Assembly: GCA_910574475.1 (NCBI GenBank)
Contig: CAJTAT010000020.1
Location: forward strand, 1-35,308
Reading direction: 5' to 3'
Length of the DNA stretch: 35,308 nucleotides
From: Clostridia bacterium
GTDB lineage: Bacteria > Bacillota > Clostridia > Lachnospirales > Lachnospiraceae
The notes below the pieces were generated by a model. That model ran no database searches. It was given only the letters and a program-made list of their open reading frames with translations, and was not told the origin of the DNA. The position numbers and the translations under genes are program-made. Shown piece after piece: positions 7,944 through 17,071 of this stretch (position 1 is its first letter; every line of letters starts with the position of its first letter).

Positions 7944-8867
7944 TTATTCTGTCAGTGGGAAAAGCAGGATAAAAACGGTTCCCTCTCCCGGTGTGCTTTC
8001 CACTGTTATTGTTCCATTCAATTTGGCTGCAAGCTGATGTACGATAGACAGACCAAGTCCGCTGCCTTTTTCAGACCGCCCTTTATCACATTTATAAAGC
8101 CGCTCAAAAATATGTTTCAAATCCTTCTTATCAATCCCCACTCCATTATCTGACAAAAGAATTTTTATATTCCCTCCTTGCCCTGATAAAGATATTTCTA
8201 TTTTATCCGCATGGCTATGGGAAATCACATTTTGTATCAGATTGTTTAATATCCGCATATATCCGTCCGGATCAATCTGCACCCGAAACGGCTGCTCTGG
8301 AATGTTCACTGTGAAATCTATCTGCGTATCTTCAAATATGGGGATCCAATCTATCAGTATGTTCCGTGTCAGTTCCGTTAAATCAACAATAGATATATTC
8401 ATGGAAAATTCATTTGAACCCAGCTTGAACCAGTCAAAAAGCACATCTATATATTCTTTTAAATCGTGGGCTTTCCGGCGGGCTGTTTCTATATAATCAT
8501 CACGTTCTTTTCCATCAACAATCCCTTTATGTGCAGCGTCCAAATATCCAATCAGTGTGGTGAGTGGTGTCCTTACATCATGGGAAAGACTCGTCATAAG
8601 CTGTCTGTTGGTTTCTTCTGTTTGACGATAGGCAGAAAGCCTGTTCTCGTAGGACAGGATAATATCGTTGATTGCATAAGCAAGTGGAGCCACAAGTTCA
8701 TGTGTTTCCGATAAGATTCGCCTATTTCCATTTCCGTTTTTTACATCTTCCAAAACGTCAGACATTTCTAATAGCTGCTTTTTCACACGCCGGACTATAA
8801 AAAAAGCCCCGCAAACCGAAGCAAACGCAACACCCAGTGCAATCATTGTAACTGCTTCTGTGTACAA
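7944..8867 (-). CDS. Sensor histidine kinase with a single N-terminal membrane helix
   Basis: This 307-residue kinase has one membrane segment (about 6-26), a short linker, His96 in SHDVRTPLTTLIGYLD, an N-box around 209-218, DNGVGI at 240-245 and GSGLGLSIVHQL at 268-279. There is almost no extracellular domain, so it probably takes its signal within the membrane or from the transporter, as BceS-type kinases do. The start is TTG: GGAGG (within the last codons of the regulator gene) lies 8 bp upstream, and the codon is 3 bp after that gene's stop. Confidence 0.88.
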   Translation of the reverse strand: MYTEAVTMIALGVAFASVCGAFFIVRRVKKQLLEMSDVLEDVKNGNGNRRILSETHELVAPLAYAINDIILSYENRLSAYRQTEETNRQLMTSLSHDVRTPLTTLIGYLDAAHKGIVDGKERDDYIETARRKAHDLKEYIDVLFDWFKLGSNEFSMNISIVDLTELTRNILIDWIPIFEDTQIDFTVNIPEQPFRVQIDPDGYMRILNNLIQNVISHSHADKIEISLSGQGGNIKILLSDNGVGIDKKDLKHIFERLYKCDKGRSEKGSGLGLSIVHQLAAKLNGTITVESTPGEGTVFILLFPLTE

Positions 8868-8870
8868 TAT

Positions 8871-9563
8871 TCACACCTCCCTATTGAAACGATAGCCAAT
8901 TCCCTTCACAGTCTGTATATACCGTGGATTGCCCGGATTCTCTTCTATCTTTTTCCGCAGACGGCTGATAATTGCCATAATATTGCTGTCATCATAGACA
9001 TAATCTTCTCCCCATACATTTTCATAAATTTGCTGCTTTGTCAGTATCTTTCCCTGATTTTTTGCAAGAAACAACAGTAAATCAAATTCTTTCGGCGGCA
9101 GTTCAAAATCACCATTTACCGCATGGATAGAACGGTTATTAAAGTCAATAATAAGCCCGTCAAAATCAAATGTCTGTAGCTGTCCGTCTTTGGGGTTAAA
9201 ACGAGTATAGCGTCTAATCAATGATAGAATACGGGCAATCAGCTCGTCCATGTCAAAAGGTTTTGTTAGATAGTCATCAGCCCCCGCCCGTAAACCGCGC
9301 ACTTTTGAAGCACTATCATTTTTTGATGTAAACATCAGGATTGGCAGGCTGCTTTCTTTTCTGATCTGCTCCAAAGTTTCAAAACCGTCAAAGCCGGGCA
9401 TCATGACATCCAATATGACAAGCTGGTATTCTTTTTCCTTCAGTTGCAGTAGACCGGATCTTCCGGAATAACAGCAGTCGGCTTCTATGCTTTCCTGTAA
9501 AACACTCTGCTTGATTAGTACACAAAGTTCCTTGTCATCATCTATAATCAAAATCCTGTTCAT
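8871..9563 (-). CDS. OmpR-family response regulator of module 2
   Basis: From ATG 9563 this is 230 residues: receiver with acidic pocket at 8-10, Asp52 in ILDVMMPGFDG, Lys in TKPFD, and a winged helix ending TVKGIGYRFNREV. The ORF can be extended by 11 codons, but GGAGG stands just before 9563. Its likely target is the 11-bp repeat array at 7823-7866 before the ABC operon. It is the first gene of a two-gene operon closed by the terminator at 7884-7914. Confidence 0.9.
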   Translation of the reverse strand: MNRILIIDDDKELCVLIKQSVLQESIEADCCYSGRSGLLQLKEKEYQLVILDVMMPGFDGFETLEQIRKESSLPILMFTSKNDSASKVRGLRAGADDYLTKPFDMDELIARILSLIRRYTRFNPKDGQLQTFDFDGLIIDFNNRSIHAVNGDFELPPKEFDLLLFLAKNQGKILTKQQIYENVWGEDYVYDDSNIMAIISRLRKKIEENPGNPRYIQTVKGIGYRFNREV

Positions 9564-9625
9564 TATTGACGTTCCTCCGTTTATCAAATTACACATCCAT
9601 ATGCCGAGATTACAGCCGCATTATA

Positions 9626-9654
9626 ATTATATGTGGAGATTTGGGCAATGACAA
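9626..9654 (-). promoter_or_regulatory. Sigma-A type promoter of the regulator-kinase operon
   Basis: On the minus strand TTGTCA (9654-9649), a 17-bp spacer and TATAAT (9631-9626) form a near-consensus promoter. It gives a leader of about 55 nt before the ATG at 9563. Confidence 0.7.
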
Positions 9655-9730
9655 GTACCTAAAATTGCATTGTGGAATCCCACTCATTCATTCTGTCTTT
9701 TTGTCAAACAAGAAAAGCCTTGCATCCAGT

Positions 9731-10855
9731 TCACAGTTCCTGTTGCTTCAAAGTAATGATTGTATGGAAAGTCAGTGTATCATCATTGTAATACATCTGC
9801 ATATTGCCATGATATTTGCTGACCGTTTTATGAATACTTTTTAACCCAAACCCATGCCTGATTTTATCTGTTTTATCGGTACTAAGCTGTCTGCCTTTGC
9901 CGGAAAAGGGATTTTTCCTGCAGGAGTTGATAACTGTTATTACAACAAATGATGTTTTCTCATGTTTGCTTGTATTGATTTCAATAAAAGAATCAGGGAC
10001 GATGCCTGCAGCAGCTATGGCATTATCCAGTAAATTGCAAAATAGAGATGTTAGGTCATTGTCTGCAATGAAATCCATTGTCCTGCTTCGGATGTCGGCA
10101 TGAAAAGTTATGTGACTGTCCGTACATTGCTGCATATAGCGGCATAGAATGGAATTAAGCATTTCGTAATACTGGGCTGAATCAGATTCTTGTTGGAGCA
10201 ATAACTGCATTTCTGTAAATTCCATATTTTTTTCTGATTATATTGATTGATTCCAAACACAAGCAGATTAGCAGCTAACAGAAAAACAGCGCCCGCTGCA
10301 ATCATCCAATCAAGCGATGATGAAAGAGGAACCGATTCCCCAATACTAATAAAAATAAACATAATAAAGATAGAGGTTAAAGGTATGAAAATAAAAAGGT
10401 AAACAGATTTATCATACTGCCCTATATTTTTCTTCGGTTTTTGCATCAGATGCATCAGTACATAGATAACAGCAAAAAATATAAGCTTACTGAAAACTAC
10501 AAAAACTAAAAGATGATAGAATTCCCTGTCGTTATCAAGGAAATGGGGGATAGACCGCTTGGTAATTCCATATACGATCAGTTCACTCATTGCCATAACA
10601 GCCGTCAGTATAGAAGAATGAAATAGCGCGGAGTAATAATTTAGATCATACTGAGTAACTAAGAAAATGAAATTCAGTAAAAAATATAAAGCTACATTTA
10701 ACCATATAAATTCAGACAGTAAAACAAAAAACAGGATAAAATATAAGCTGCAAAGTATGGTAAGCTTTTTCCAAGGAGTGTGTTTGGAGGAAAATAAATG
10801 GGAGGAGTATTGCCAAAGTATAATTGCTTCTACAAGAAAACTGAAAAAATAACAG
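9731..10855 (-). pseudogene. agr-type (GHKL) sensor kinase, broken
   Basis: The remains of an AgrC-like kinase are spread over two frames. The N-terminal part (about 10855 to 10230) encodes several membrane helices (for example LYFILFFVLLSEFIWLNVAL) but has no start codon before ATG 10596. The frame breaks at a run of seven A (minus strand, 10233-10227). One extra A would join it to the C-terminal part (10225 to 9731), which has the HATPase features NLLDNAIAAA and HGFGLKSIHK. Within that part, YYEML runs directly into NSILCRY. In this family the phospho-acceptor His segment lies between these points, so about 60-70 residues seem deleted. It cannot work as a normal kinase. Confidence 0.7.
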
Positions 10856-11515
10856 ACTGTATTTCCTTTTTGTCAGATAAGCAGGTTGATTATCTGACAT
10901 ATGAACAAGATTACGGTCAAAATCTGTGACATGTTCAAAATTGATGATGAAGCTGCGGTGAGTCTGAAAAAAACGATTTTTAGGAAGAAGTTCCAGCCAG
11001 TACTGCATATTGTGAATGGATTCAAAATCACACAAAGTTGTATGTACTGTTATTTTTCTGCCCTGTGCTTCTATTGCTATGACAGAGGATGCAGGAAGGG
11101 TATGCATACCTTGTTTTGTTTCCACAGGGATTTTTATTGTTATGGTGTTATACAGGTCAACAGCATCTTTCATATTACGGAAAAAACGCTGTTTATCCAG
11201 TGGCTTTGACAGGTATCGGAATACATGAAACCGCATTGCCTCATCAAGATATTCAGAATAAGAAGTTACAATAAAAATGATAATATTATTGTTTGCTCTT
11301 TTTAATTCATTTCCCACATAGATGCCATTCATTCCAGGCATTTCTATATCAAGAAAAAGAATGTCTTTTTCACCTTTGTCTGACAGAAGGGATTCTCCGT
11401 CAGAAAAGCAGACCAGTTCAGGACATTTTACACCGATATTTTCAAAGAAATTTATTATATATTTCTGAAGCTGTTCGATTATCAGCACATCATCGTCACA
11501 GATGAGTATTTGCAT
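10712..11515 (-). CDS. LytTR (AgrA/VirR-like) response regulator with altered C-terminus
   Basis: Its 267 residues begin with a receiver (acidic 7-9, Asp56 in FLDIEMPGMNG, Lys in SKPLD). A LytTR DNA-binding domain follows from about residue 128 (LPASSVIAIEAQGRKITVHT, FFQTHRSFIINFEHV). The domain reads normally to YLTKRKYS. After that about 45 residues are an out-of-frame reading of the first helix region of the adjacent kinase, so the normal end of the regulator and the start of the kinase gene were lost in one deletion. DNA binding may survive, but the partner kinase is broken. The target would be the operon starting at 11800. Confidence 0.7.
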   Translation of the reverse strand: MQILICDDDVLIIEQLQKYIINFFENIGVKCPELVCFSDGESLLSDKGEKDILFLDIEMPGMNGIYVGNELKRANNNIIIFIVTSYSEYLDEAMRFHVFRYLSKPLDKQRFFRNMKDAVDLYNTITIKIPVETKQGMHTLPASSVIAIEAQGRKITVHTTLCDFESIHNMQYWLELLPKNRFFQTHRSFIINFEHVTDFDRNLVHMSDNQPAYLTKRKYSLLFFQFSCRSNYTLAILLPFIFLQTHSLEKAYHTLQLIFYPVFCFTV

Positions 11516-11799
11516 TTTTATACCTCCGTATATTTTGTTACATATACAGTATGGGCCGATAAAATAAAAGCGTATTGCATGAAAAGACAGCTTTTGGCGG
11601 ATTTTGGGTTGATATTAGAAAGTAAGAATAAGATAAATTTGATGAAAGAATGACCAAATAGAAGCAAAAAATGTCGTTTGGCGCAGAAAGGGTTGGAATC
11701 ATGACAAAAACATGGATAATGGAAACCGTTATTGATTTTATGTAACAGAAAAAAGGAACATTCAATTTATCCCATGAAAAGAAAGGAAAGCTGAAAAGG
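11516..11799. promoter_or_regulatory. Divergent intergenic region with a possible promoter for the lipoprotein operon
   Basis: TTGGAA (11693-11698), a 16-bp spacer and GATAAT (11715-11720, preceded by TG) form a plausible promoter for the operon starting at 11800. I looked for paired LytTR boxes and found none that fit well. Confidence 0.35.
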
Positions 11800-12912
11800 A
11801 TGAAAAAGACGGTAACGGCTTTAGCGGGTATTTTGGTTCTTATGACATTATTAGACGGCTGCGCTCACACATCCCAAGGAGAAATACCAAGTATTGATTT
11901 AGACAGTACCGGAGCAGAGACGCAAACGTTTGAAGCACAGGATGAAAGAAATAGTACTGCTGAAATTGTACCACAGGACACAGCAGTTTTTATAGATGAA
12001 AAGCTGGATGAAAATTTGTTCATCAGTGCAGAGTTGAAAATGCCGGAAAATAATCTTTATGAATATGCAACAAGGTTAAAAAGTTTTGACTATGATAAAG
12101 TACAGGAAGCGATAGGGCAAAATGCAGAAGGAAACCTTGTTGTTGATGATGGAAACGATGGATTTACGGGAGGCTCACTTACCTATCAAAGAAATGACAT
12201 GGCAAGCCATTTGGATACTTATTGCTCCTATGCGGGGGAGATAGGACTGGCAGATGACAGGGATTTGTCTTTTATGTCCAAAGAGGATGCGGTCAGAAGG
12301 ATGCAGAGCTTTATAGGGATGTTTGGGGTGGGTGGAGAACTGGAAGCTCTCGATGTGGTTGCTATGAATCAGGCGGATTTTGAAAACGTGAAAAAGACAA
12401 TTATGGAAGATAGTGACTATCAGTTTTTGTCTGCAAAAGGATATGGAAACGATACGTTTGACGAAGAGATGGAAGTGTATCAGATCATTTTTCGCATGGA
12501 TGTAAATGGAATTCCCGTATACCGAAACGAGCCAAATCTGCGGCAGACGAGTGAGAGAATTTTGGCTTATCCGGCTGATGTAACGGTATTGCTGTCAAAT
12601 AAAGGGATTGAAATGATAACCATGATGGGAATGTTTGAGCCTTGTGAGGAACATCAGAACGAAACAGCTATTATAGGGGAAGACGGAATTAAAGAAGCGA
12701 TCATGAAAAAATATGGCGATGTCATTTTATCAAGTGAGTTTAGGGCAAAGAATATCTGGATGGAGTATTTCCCGCTTCTAAGGGAAGATTCCTTTACGGA
12801 GATGGATCTGATCCCAGTATGGTGCGTTGAGTTTGAAGTAGATGGACAATCGGTGGAAGACAGCAGATATTCGATCCGGTTTAACGCGATCACAGGAGAG
12901 GAAATCTCGTGA
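11800..12912 (+). CDS. Lipoprotein of unknown function, first gene of ABC operon 3
   Basis: This 370-residue protein has a signal peptide (MKKTVTALAGILVLMTLLDGC) with a lipobox ending at Cys21, so it should be anchored on the outer face of the membrane. The rest is acidic and globular. It resembles the DUF6034-type lipoproteins that accompany peptide exporter operons, but this is from memory and not firm. The stop overlaps the GTG of the next gene. It could bind the peptide or sense it; a function cannot be assigned. AAAGGAAAG is upstream of the ATG. Confidence 0.7.
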   Translation: MKKTVTALAGILVLMTLLDGCAHTSQGEIPSIDLDSTGAETQTFEAQDERNSTAEIVPQDTAVFIDEKLDENLFISAELKMPENNLYEYATRLKSFDYDKVQEAIGQNAEGNLVVDDGNDGFTGGSLTYQRNDMASHLDTYCSYAGEIGLADDRDLSFMSKEDAVRRMQSFIGMFGVGGELEALDVVAMNQADFENVKKTIMEDSDYQFLSAKGYGNDTFDEEMEVYQIIFRMDVNGIPVYRNEPNLRQTSERILAYPADVTVLLSNKGIEMITMMGMFEPCEEHQNETAIIGEDGIKEAIMKKYGDVILSSEFRAKNIWMEYFPLLREDSFTEMDLIPVWCVEFEVDGQSVEDSRYSIRFNAITGEEIS

Positions 12913-13724
12913 TCAGGGTATTCATAAATGAATGGAAGAGGGCAGTCAATACAAGCTCTGCCATAGCGATCATTGGCGTGATGTTCTGCATTTGCTTTGA
13001 TTCATGGAATGATCTGGTCAGTGCAATGCAAAGCGGCAATACTGTCTGGTGTGTATATTATTTTACGAGCAATTCCGCTTTCGGAGGAATGTGCAGAAAT
13101 TATATATTGCCTGTTTTTGCGGCACTGCCTTTTGCCGCCAGCTTTTGCGAGGAAAGAAACAACAGGGCGGTTGCGTACATTGCTTCCAGAGAGGGAATGC
13201 GAAGGTATGGCGCTGTGAAATATATCGTAAATATCCTGATTGGCGGGCTGGTAGTTGCATTTGGTACAGTTTTGCTGATTTTATTTTTGCGTATGCGATT
13301 TCAGATGACAAGCGATTATTATGAAGCATCCGTTGAAAGTGCCGCAGATTTATTTCATAAATGGCTGGCGGTCCATTCCCCGGTTCGTTACTGTATGACA
13401 GAGGCAGCGCTTGGATTTATGCGTGGGATGATATGGGCTGGCGCTTCCATGTTTGTGTCATTATATGTAAGGGACAGATTCGTCATTACGATGTTTCCGT
13501 TTTTGGGGAACTATGTGATTATAAGGGTAAGCCAGATAATATCCCTTGATGCTGACTGGCGGCTCGACCATATATTGATAGGCAGGACAGTAATTCGGGA
13601 TAGCGGATATACGGTTGTGGCTGCAGCGATTGCTTCAAGTATTCTGGTTTTCCTCATGGGCGTATGTTTTACAAAAAAGTTGGTAAAGGGGCTTAGAAAT
13701 GGGATGTTTTATGAAAGCAGATAA
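12909..13724 (+). CDS. ABC-2 type permease, module 3
   Basis: This 271-residue protein has about six membrane helices. It starts with GTG at 12909 overlapping the lipoprotein stop (GTGA), so it is coupled. The pattern FCEERNNRAVAYIASREGMRRYGAVKYIV is the cytoplasmic loop between helices 2 and 3 seen in this class. It ends inside the next permease gene. Together they form the membrane part of an exporter with the ATPase at 14561. Confidence 0.75.
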   Translation: MIRVFINEWKRAVNTSSAIAIIGVMFCICFDSWNDLVSAMQSGNTVWCVYYFTSNSAFGGMCRNYILPVFAALPFAASFCEERNNRAVAYIASREGMRRYGAVKYIVNILIGGLVVAFGTVLLILFLRMRFQMTSDYYEASVESAADLFHKWLAVHSPVRYCMTEAALGFMRGMIWAGASMFVSLYVRDRFVITMFPFLGNYVIIRVSQIISLDADWRLDHILIGRTVIRDSGYTVVAAAIASSILVFLMGVCFTKKLVKGLRNGMFYESR

Positions 13725-14571
13725 GGTATCGAACTATAATATGAGAATGTTACGGGAAAATATAAGAATACCATTTATCCTTATAATTGTCATGTTGTAT
13801 GTGATGGAAAGCCTTTTTGCGGTTTTAACTTTCAGCCGGAGCGTACATATAGATATTACACCATTTGCCTTTGTTTTTTTAGTCAATAATTACAAGATGC
13901 AGTTTATGATAGCGGCAAGTGCAGTTATTTTGTTTTGCAATGCGCCATTTGAAGATGAATCTTATCAATATATGATTTCCAGAACCGGAAAACTGTCATG
14001 GGGATTGGGGCAGATTCTTTATATTTTGAAAATGTCAATTCTTTATATCGCCTGTCTGTCTGCCGCAGCGATTATTCCCTTTATGGGGCATATTGCATGG
14101 TCAAACGAATGGGGTAAGATTTGGGGAACACTGGGGAAAACAAACGCCGGAGCAAAGTTTGGCGTGGAATTGTACGTATCTTCGAATATTATACGGCAAT
14201 ATGAACCTGTCGATGCATTGATGACAAGTGTCTTACTGGAATTTTTCTGTATTCTGTGTATTGGATTACTGATCTATTTTGGAAATAAGACGACTGGTAA
14301 ATCAGTGGGAACATTCATGGGAGCATGGATTGCTGTTTTGGATATATGCGTCTCCAACGATTGGATGGATTGGGCATATGGGTTTTCACCGGTAAGTTTG
14401 GCGCAGTTAGAGCTGTTTTATGGTTTCGCACCCAAATGGGGCATTAATCTGGCGTACGCAGTAAGGTTCTTCCTGATTGCAATAGTAAGTCTTAGTTTTT
14501 TATGTGTGGCTGCAAATTATAAGGAAAAAGCAATTCATAGAATTAGCGGGAGGCACATGCATGGAAGATAA
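13699..14571 (+). CDS. ABC-2 type permease, module 3, second subunit
   Basis: This 290-residue protein has about six helices and overlaps the upstream permease by 26 bp. ATG 13699 has AAAGGGG 8 bp before it; ATG 13711 is the alternative. The loop FEDESYQYMISRTGKLSWGLGQILY parallels that of the first permease (a short acidic stretch, then a basic one). Its last 11 bp overlap the ATPase start. Substrate is unknown. Confidence 0.72.
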   Translation: MGCFMKADKVSNYNMRMLRENIRIPFILIIVMLYVMESLFAVLTFSRSVHIDITPFAFVFLVNNYKMQFMIAASAVILFCNAPFEDESYQYMISRTGKLSWGLGQILYILKMSILYIACLSAAAIIPFMGHIAWSNEWGKIWGTLGKTNAGAKFGVELYVSSNIIRQYEPVDALMTSVLLEFFCILCIGLLIYFGNKTTGKSVGTFMGAWIAVLDICVSNDWMDWAYGFSPVSLAQLELFYGFAPKWGINLAYAVRFFLIAIVSLSFLCVAANYKEKAIHRISGRHMHGR

Positions 14572-15208
14572 ATGCGGGATTTTTGTAGAAAATGTGACAA
14601 AAGCGTTTGGCAATCAAGAGGTTTTAAAAACCGTATGCGTAAAATTCGAAATGGGGAAAATTTATGGAATTGTAGGAAGAAACGGTTCCGGCAAAACGGT
14701 TCTACTTAAATGTATCTGCGGCTTATTGTATCCCACGGCAGGAACAGTAACAGTTGAAGGCAAGGTTGTTGGAAAAGAGGTGGATTATCCGGAAAATATA
14801 GGATTTATCATTGAGACACCGGGGTTTTTGCCAGGATATTCCGGGTTAAAAAACTTGAAATATTTAGCGTCTATCAGAGGGAAAGTTAAGGAAGATGCAA
14901 TACGAAAATATATGGAACTGGCGGGATTAAATCCAGATGACAAAAAGCGCGTTGGAAATTATTCCCTTGGCATGAGACAGCGACTTGGAATTGCGCAGGC
15001 GTTAATGGAAGATCCAGACATTCTTATACTGGACGAGCCGATGAATGCACTTGATCATAATGGTGTTGAAGATATGAGAAAGGTTTTATTAAAGATGAAG
15101 GAAAAAGGTAAGCTGATTATTATTGCAAGCCATGTTCGGGATGATATTGACATTCTATGTGATGAAGTGTATGGAATGGATGCGGGGATTATGAAGAAAA
15201 TACGTTGA
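14561..15208 (+). CDS. ABC transporter ATPase, module 3
   Basis: From ATG 14561 (GGGAGG 7 bp upstream) this is 215 residues. Walker A is GRNGSGKTV (39-47), the signature YSLGMRQRLGIAQ, and Walker B ILILDEPMNALD. The H-loop is IIASHVRDD. It is a short ATPase without a C-terminal extension and is the last gene of the operon 11800-15208. The four genes overlap, so they are translated together. All motifs are intact although the regulatory pair upstream is damaged. Confidence 0.85.
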   Translation: MEDKCGIFVENVTKAFGNQEVLKTVCVKFEMGKIYGIVGRNGSGKTVLLKCICGLLYPTAGTVTVEGKVVGKEVDYPENIGFIIETPGFLPGYSGLKNLKYLASIRGKVKEDAIRKYMELAGLNPDDKKRVGNYSLGMRQRLGIAQALMEDPDILILDEPMNALDHNGVEDMRKVLLKMKEKGKLIIIASHVRDDIDILCDEVYGMDAGIMKKIR

Positions 15209-15236
15209 TTTGAATTACATACACATCGGAGTGATT

Positions 15237-15336
15237 TATAGCAGGGTATTCAGCAAAGAGCAGATTGATGAATATGATTTCTCAGGGAAAATAATTATTC
15301 CTTTTGTTACTCATGGCACAGGCGGACTTGGATATA
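15237..15336 (+). pseudogene. Flavodoxin fragment
   Basis: A short frame contains QIDEYDFSGKIIIPFVTHGTGGLG, which matches the C-terminal third of flavodoxin-like proteins (the strand and loop around PFVTHG). Nothing of the FMN phosphate loop is present upstream, and the sequence after GGLG is unrelated. It is a remnant. Confidence 0.6.
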
Positions 15337-15424
15337 CCGAACAGGAGGGAAAATACAGATTAAGGCATGGAAAGGATGGTGCTAGGCGAAACGGAAATTT
15401 AAAGGATATTTTTTGTTGGTAATC

Positions 15425-15790
15425 ATGCTAGCATTTTTGCTTACTGGATGTGGGCAGGAAAAGGGAGATACAAAAGCAGACAATCAAACGGTATCGCCTA
15501 GTTAGAGCATAGATGAAAATGGAAAAGAAAATGTGTCGGAGGATATTAGTACAGAGGGGTTTGTTGCCATTTATAAAGCATTGAGGGCATCCTCCTCCGG
15601 CGATTTAGCAGTAAAACTTTCCACAGGTGAGCCGGGGAGCAATTACTTACGCACTGACTTAATAGGGTTTTGGTGAAATGTTTTGATAATCCTACGATTT
15701 TAGAGTGTAATACTGCTTATGGAGGTTCCAGAGCGAATACGGCCATGCATTATCAGATGGCAGAGGATTATGGCTATCCTGCTAAACCCC
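15425..15790 (+). pseudogene. DUF362-type lipoprotein remnant
   Basis: The frame starts MLAFLLTGCGQEKGD with a lipobox. An in-frame TAG follows after SPS, then the frame resumes in FVAIYKALRASSSGDLAVKL and STGEPGSN. A TGA follows GFW. A frameshift then leads to ILECNTAYGGSRANTAMHYQ and MAEDYGYP, where homology ends. The STGEPG and NTAYGGSR blocks are characteristic of DUF362 proteins, which often accompany iron-sulphur or flavin genes. There are at least three disabling changes. Confidence 0.65.
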
Positions 15791-15796
15791 AGCTTA

Positions 15797-16290
15797 TCAT
15801 TTACAGTGCGGCTCTTGGGCACGTGGCATTGTTTGTAAGGATAGCCTGTTGCTTTTTATGCGGGATTGCAGCAGTTTGATTTGCTTTGGTGATTTTTTAT
15901 CTGTTAATGAGATATATTCTCGTGCATTTAAAATTTTTATTCCGTAGTGAACTGCTTTATGGAAATCTTCTGAAAGACTACTCATGGCGACGCAATACTC
16001 AGAAATAAGCTCACTGAATGCTTCATGGTCATGATGTAAATTCATAAATAATTCCCTATTCAATCAGTTTTTTGCAGTAGGATCCATAATGCCGGACAGC
16101 ACTCTGGAAAGAAGCTTCTTACTGTATTTTGCTACTTTGCATAGTTTTTCAGAAGAATCCTAGTATCAGGATCAGAAAGCTCGGAATATTTTTCTGCCTG
16201 GGAGCCTACGGTAACGGTACGCCCCTTTGTCGTTTCCTTTGACGTTACGATCTCCAGCCGTTTATTGATGAAGTAATCCCGAAGGAAGAA
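15797..16290 (-). pseudogene. Unrecognised gene, decayed
   Basis: On the minus strand a protein-like frame (DYFINKRLEIVTSKETTKGR and on to DTRILLKNYAK) hits TAG. It resumes in another frame (KVAKYSKKLLSRVLSGIMDP), hits TGA and then continues for about 70 residues (LNRELFMNLHHDHEAFSELI). Residue use looks like real coding, but I do not recognise the family. Its upstream end is lost. Confidence 0.4.
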
Positions 16291-16396
16291 AGTGAGGGCG
16301 GTACAGATTTTTCAGAAGATAATTATATAGAACAAATCAGTGAGTTTCTTGCATGAAGCTAAGATACTGGCAGAATCGGATCACATAGAAAGACAT

Positions 16397-16440
16397 AAAA
16401 AAGTACAGAACAAAAGTTCGATTTTGGTCTGTACTTTTTT
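16397..16440. terminator. Strong bidirectional terminator
   Basis: AAAAAAGTACAGA (16397-16409) pairs with TCTGTACTTTTTT (16428-16440), extended inward by four further pairs, with T-runs on both strands. It closes the decay zone from either direction. Confidence 0.7.
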
Positions 16441-16537
16441 TGACTTATGTGTTATAATGAAAAACTAAATGACTGGATAATACTATCTGTACTGGCTGGT
16501 GTTATTCAGTGTTGTTTCGTTTTAAAAATACGGTTTT

Positions 16538-17019
16538 GTGACCTGCATTCGTGTAATTGCTATATTTAACGCTTATTCGCCAGCTTTGCAAGCCCATTTT
16601 ACACGAATCGAAAATCAAATTACACGAATTTCGGGCGAATAAGCAGAGTTTTTGCGCGGTAACAATGAGGAAAATGCCCTGCTTGCAGGAGCATTTGACG
16701 AATGTCGCGATAACGAGAAAACTTGTTTTCGAGTGTCCGGTTACAAATTGAAGGTTTTCATATGCCAGATAAGAGAGGAAACTCCCAATCCGCTGACAAT
16801 AGTCAGCTCATTAGCAGCTCAGCTATACGGAGAATTTAAAGAGTTCTTCCCGAGTAACGCGGTAGAATATTTTGTCTCCTAATTTGGGGACAGGGTGAAA
16901 ACTGCATTATTTAGTGTTATTTGGTGCTGATTGTACCGTATTTTGTGGACAAGATGGGGGATTATGGAAGAAATAACACTAGGTGGACGGGTGGAGTTTG
17001 TGACTTGGATTCGTGTAAT
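16538..17019. repeat. ATTCGTGTAAT repeats around a uvrB remnant
   Basis: A 20-bp direct repeat, GTGACyTGsATTCGTGTAAT, occurs at 16538-16557 and 17000-17019 (18 of 20 identical). Its core reappears inverted as AATTACACGAAT at 16618-16629, with another ACACGAAT at 16601. An 11-bp inverted pair GCTTATTCGCC (16571-16581) and GGCGAATAAGC (16634-16644) is interleaved with it. Otherwise the stretch 16441-17130 holds only the uvrB fragment and the promoter region of the next gene. Confidence 0.5.
16780..16881 (+). pseudogene. uvrB: uvrB fragment 1
   Basis: The frame reads [20 protein letters not shown] followed by FVS and then TAA. This is the segment after the Walker A region of UvrB (excinuclease subunit B), ending at the YYD block. 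Nothing else of the gene is present on this side. It is too short to function. Confidence 0.7.
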
Positions 17020-17071
17020 GGATGAGATGGTATTAAATGGGAATCTTGCATGGTGAATTTAAATAGAATCA

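Noticed and set aside
11671..11698. LytTR boxes before the lipoprotein operon
   Set aside because: CGTTTGG and GGTTGG match the consensus only partly and their spacing is not the usual 12-13 bp.
16557..16751. A 64-codon ORF over the repeat region
   Set aside because: It crosses the inverted repeats and the uvrB remnant boundary, has no ribosome site and no protein-like pattern.
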